Part shown: one piece after another, positions 61,578 through 64,000 of the stretch | Layout: each line of letters opens with the position of its first letter | How positions within the stretch are numbered: position 1 is the stretch's first letter | Translations under genes and position numbers: made by a program | Assembly (NCBI GenBank): GCA_965222525.1 | Contig: OZ244955.1 | Location: 124,001-188,000 of the forward strand | Direction: 5' to 3' | DNA from: CBDCUF01 sp965222525 | GTDB lineage: Bacteria; Pseudomonadota; Alphaproteobacteria; Rickettsiales; UBA8987 | DNA length: 64,000 bases | Notes under the pieces: model-generated | Database searches by the model: none | What the model saw: the letters and a program-made list of their open reading frames with translations, nothing else | Told to the model about the DNA's origin: nothing

Positions 61578-62984
61578 ATGCCCAAAACACTATTCGATAA
61601 AATATGGGAAAGCCATCTGGTGGATGAACAGGCGGACGGTACCTGCCTGATTTATATCGACCGCCATTTGATACATGAAGTCACCAGCCCGCAGGCATTT
61701 GAGGGGCTGCGTATGGCGGGACGCAAGGTACGCCGCCCTGATGCGACCCTTGCCGTTGCCGACCATAACGTCCCCACTACACCTGACCGTGCGCAGGGGA
61801 TAAAGGACGAAACCTCCCGAATTCAGGTGGAAACCCTGGAGAAAAACTGTGCCGAGTTTTGCGTGCAGTATTTTTCCATGGATGACAAGCGTCAGGGGAT
61901 TGTCCATATAGTCGGCCCCGAGCAGGGTTTTACCCAGCCAGGCATGACAATTGTCTGCGGTGACAGCCACACTTCGACTCACGGTGCATTTGGTGCATTG
62001 GCATTCGGTATCGGCACCAGTGAAGTGGAGCATGTGCTGGCAACCCAGACCCTTATCCAGAAACGGGCGAAGAATATGCGGGTAAGTGTAGAGGGTGATT
62101 TGCCGCTCGGCATTACCGCCAAGGATCTAACCCTGGCGGTTATAGGCAAAATCGGTACGGCAGGAGGCACCGGCCATGTTATTGAATATGCAGGCAAGGC
62201 GATTCAGGCGCTTTCGATGGAGGGGCGGATGAGTGTCTGCAATATGTCGATTGAGGCGGGCGCACGGGCAGGGCTGATTGCACCTGATGAAAAGACTTTT
62301 GAATATCTGCGCGGACGGCCTATGGCCCCGCAGGGAAAAGATTTCGAGCGGGCAGTTGAATACTGGAAAAGCCTGCCTTCTGATGAAGGGGCTGCATATG
62401 ATGTTGAGGTGACGCTGAATACTGCTGATATTGCACCTCAGGTGACATGGGGTACCAGCCCTGAGGATGTGGTATCGATTGAGGGTGAGGTGCCGAATCC
62501 GACGGATTTCACGGATGAAAATACCCGCAAGGCCAAGCAACGTGCTCTGGATTATATGGGATTGCAGGCGGGTACAAAAATGCAGGATATCACGATAGAC
62601 AAGGTATTTATCGGCTCCTGCACCAACGGGCGAATCGAGGATTTGCGTGAGGTTGCAAAGCTGGTTGACGGGCGCAGGGTAGCGGATAATGTCAAGCTGG
62701 CAATGATTGTCCCCGGCTCCGGCTTGGTCAAGGAACAGGCGGAAAGTGAGGGCTTGCACAAGATTTTCACCAGGGCAGGATTTGAATGGCGGGAGCCGGG
62801 ATGCTCCATGTGCCTGGCGATGAATGCCGACAAGCTGGAACCTGAGGAACGCTGCGCTTCCACTTCCAACCGTAACTTTGAGGGCAGGCAGGGGCGTGGT
62901 GGCCGCACCCACCTTATGTCCCCCGCCATGGCGGCCACCGCTGCAATAAAAGGCAACCTCGCGGATGTTAGAGAAGTTTTATGA
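61578..62984 (+). CDS. leuC: 3-isopropylmalate dehydratase large subunit
   Basis: Aconitase-family enzyme of leucine synthesis, working with LeuD. The 468 residues carry GDSHTSTHGAFGALAFGIGT and the 4Fe-4S cysteines in FIGSCTNGRIEDL and EPGCSMCLAMN. The ending GRGGRTHLMSPAMAAT is typical. Upstream lies a long gap with a mobile element. The stop overlaps the next ORF by 4 bp. Confidence 0.96.
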   Translation: MPKTLFDKIWESHLVDEQADGTCLIYIDRHLIHEVTSPQAFEGLRMAGRKVRRPDATLAVADHNVPTTPDRAQGIKDETSRIQVETLEKNCAEFCVQYFSMDDKRQGIVHIVGPEQGFTQPGMTIVCGDSHTSTHGAFGALAFGIGTSEVEHVLATQTLIQKRAKNMRVSVEGDLPLGITAKDLTLAVIGKIGTAGGTGHVIEYAGKAIQALSMEGRMSVCNMSIEAGARAGLIAPDEKTFEYLRGRPMAPQGKDFERAVEYWKSLPSDEGAAYDVEVTLNTADIAPQVTWGTSPEDVVSIEGEVPNPTDFTDENTRKAKQRALDYMGLQAGTKMQDITIDKVFIGSCTNGRIEDLREVAKLVDGRRVADNVKLAMIVPGSGLVKEQAESEGLHKIFTRAGFEWREPGCSMCLAMNADKLEPEERCASTSNRNFEGRQGRGGRTHLMSPAMAATAAIKGNLADVREVL

Positions 62985-63346
62985 ACGAAGAAACTAAAAA
63001 GAAAGTATTTTCTAAATTTGGTATTATAGCTTTAGGTTTTCTAGTACTTGCATTTTTGCTTGCTTTGGCCAGTGAAGTCGATGGAGTTGTGAAAGAATTA
63101 GTCACTATCATCATAAACGGTAAAGAAACCTATACAGAAAAAGGAATCATAGATGCTATGCATTTAAATATTGCTATTGTTATATGTTTTTATACAAGTG
63201 TGCTGTTTACTATTATTTCTTTTATAAAAGATAATGGGAAAATCTTTGGAATTATCAGCTTGTTAATAATTATATCCATTATCTTTATGTTAGGTATAGA
63301 TGGGTTTATGTATATAAATACATGTATATTCTCATATTGTGAGTAG
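62981..63346 (+). CDS. uncharacterised AT-rich membrane protein inserted between leuC and leuD
   Basis: 121 residues with three hydrophobic segments (about 12-31, 55-75, 84-106) and no recognised family. The base composition is visibly more AT-rich than leuC, with many ATA and AAA codons. It starts in an ATGA overlap with leuC and ends 11 bp before leuD, so it is co-transcribed. Possibly acquired by transfer. Confidence 0.7.
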   Translation: MNEETKKKVFSKFGIIALGFLVLAFLLALASEVDGVVKELVTIIINGKETYTEKGIIDAMHLNIAIVICFYTSVLFTIISFIKDNGKIFGIISLLIIISIIFMLGIDGFMYINTCIFSYCE

Positions 63347-63357
63347 AAAGAATTGAA

Positions 63358-63966
63358 ATGAAAAAATTTACAAAAATATCCGGACGGGCAGCGGCATTAC
63401 CATTGATAAATGTCGATACTGACATGATTATCCCTAAACAGTTCCTGAAGACAATCAAGCGCACAGGGCTAGGAGTAAATCTGTTTGATGAAATGCGCTA
63501 TGATGATAGTGGTCAGGAAATTGAAGATTTTGTACTGAACAAACCGGCATTTCGTGATGCACAGATACTTATATCCGAAGATAATTTTGGCTGTGGTTCG
63601 TCACGTGAACATGCTCCATGGGCACTGGTAGATTTCGGTATACAGTGCATAATCGCCCCGAGCTTTGCCGATATTTTCTTCAATAATTGCTTCAAAAATG
63701 GCATATTACCTATTGTATTATCAAAGGAAGAAGTAAATAAACTATCAAAATATTCAGAAGATGAAGACAACAATATTATCATCGATCTTGAGGAGCAAAA
63801 AATCTTTGCTGATAATAAAGCCTATGATTTCAACGTTGACCCATTTCGCAAACATTGCTTGTTAAACGGCCTCGATGATATAGGCCTAACCATGGAAAAA
63901 TCGGAAAAAATCGACCAGTTCGAAACTCAAAACAAATCCCTCACCCCTTGGCTTTACGCTGCATAA
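63358..63966 (+). CDS. leuD: 3-isopropylmalate dehydratase small subunit
   Basis: Swivelling domain of isopropylmalate isomerase. The 202 residues start with KKFTKISGRAAALPLINVDT and DMIIPKQFLKT, with the family motifs DNFGCGSSREHAPWAL and PSFADIFFNNCFKNGILPI. It is more AT-rich than leuC, similar to the ORF between them. The last 34 bp of the window hold no gene that I can call. Confidence 0.95.
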   Translation: MKKFTKISGRAAALPLINVDTDMIIPKQFLKTIKRTGLGVNLFDEMRYDDSGQEIEDFVLNKPAFRDAQILISEDNFGCGSSREHAPWALVDFGIQCIIAPSFADIFFNNCFKNGILPIVLSKEEVNKLSKYSEDEDNNIIIDLEEQKIFADNKAYDFNVDPFRKHCLLNGLDDIGLTMEKSEKIDQFETQNKSLTPWLYAA

Positions 63967-64000
63967 TGAAAAAACATCAATTATTCCAATCATCTTCGGT

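Noticed and set aside
62127..62912. Long antisense open frame over leuC
   Set aside because: Shadow of leuC with arginine- and histidine-rich nonsense composition.

Overview
The window reads as a chromosomal segment of an alphaproteobacterium of moderate GC (it looks mid-40s percent; not computed). Supporting signs are a single tuf inside the str operon, a PstA with a long periplasmic insert, a CcmH, an antiquitin-type lysine catabolic set and alphaproteobacterial-style type IV prepilin-like and RodZ-like proteins. Leucine, branched-chain amino acid and diaminopimelate genes, a flagellar fliQ, TonB, Fe(III) and phosphate uptake genes argue against a reduced obligate endosymbiont. I cannot name the order.

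Layout. 1-12963 (minus strand) is the str-S10-spc ribosomal superoperon, running from a good sigma70 promoter through rpsL, rpsG, an extra small gene, fusA, tuf, rpsJ and the S10/spc genes to a truncated rplF. 12965-24810 carries a GT4 glycosyltransferase, ligA, a stand-alone HPt protein, three helical proteins of unknown function, xerD, fliQ, a VanX-like dipeptidase, a pterin dehydratase, a polyprenyl diphosphate synthase and cysteine desulfurase. 24956-30654 holds a lysine (saccharopine/aminoadipate) catabolic group: a DUF1338 2-oxoadipate enzyme, a saccharopine dehydrogenase-like protein and an ALDH7 dehydrogenase, interrupted by a large membrane protein. 30700-38940 is mixed: purU, a BrnT/BrnA toxin-antitoxin pair, ccmH, a three-gene operon of small proteins, ilvE, a glycerol-1-phosphate dehydrogenase-like gene, a lytic transglycosylase and a prepilin-like protein. 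39029-44836 is a compact minus-strand run ruvA-orf-ruvB-secB-cdsA-hscB-hscA. 44987-52374 (plus) holds ispH, topA, lysA and an exbB-exbD-exbD-tonB operon. 52385-57362 (minus) has recO, rplS, pstA-pstB and a rodZ-like gene. 58188-61042 is an Fe(III) permease and membrane-tethered binding protein. The window ends with leuC-orf-leuD.

The most distinctive feature is the density of palindromic repeats. At least four sequence families of about 145-230 bp double-hairpin elements occur, plus shorter palindromes built of degenerate 7-bp units. The 7-bp elements sit in spacers inside operons, often within a dozen bases of a start codon that lacks a clear Shine-Dalgarno (rplN, rplP, rplV, rpsS, rplB, rpsJ, rpsG, ilvE, exbB, exbD, tonB, pstB). 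Some elements are read as protein: in frame within the glycerol-1-phosphate dehydrogenase-like gene, at the C-terminus of ExbB and at the N-terminus of the Fe(III) permease. This recalls the palindromic elements of Rickettsia, though the sequences are not the same.

A second coherent signal is regulatory. Two unrelated operons of uncharacterised helical proteins (18582-19484 and 32992-34028) share a 30-bp promoter block with two 11-bp-spaced half-sites, 10 bp before a -10 box. That is the architecture of a PhoB-dependent promoter and suggests phosphate-starvation proteins of unknown role.
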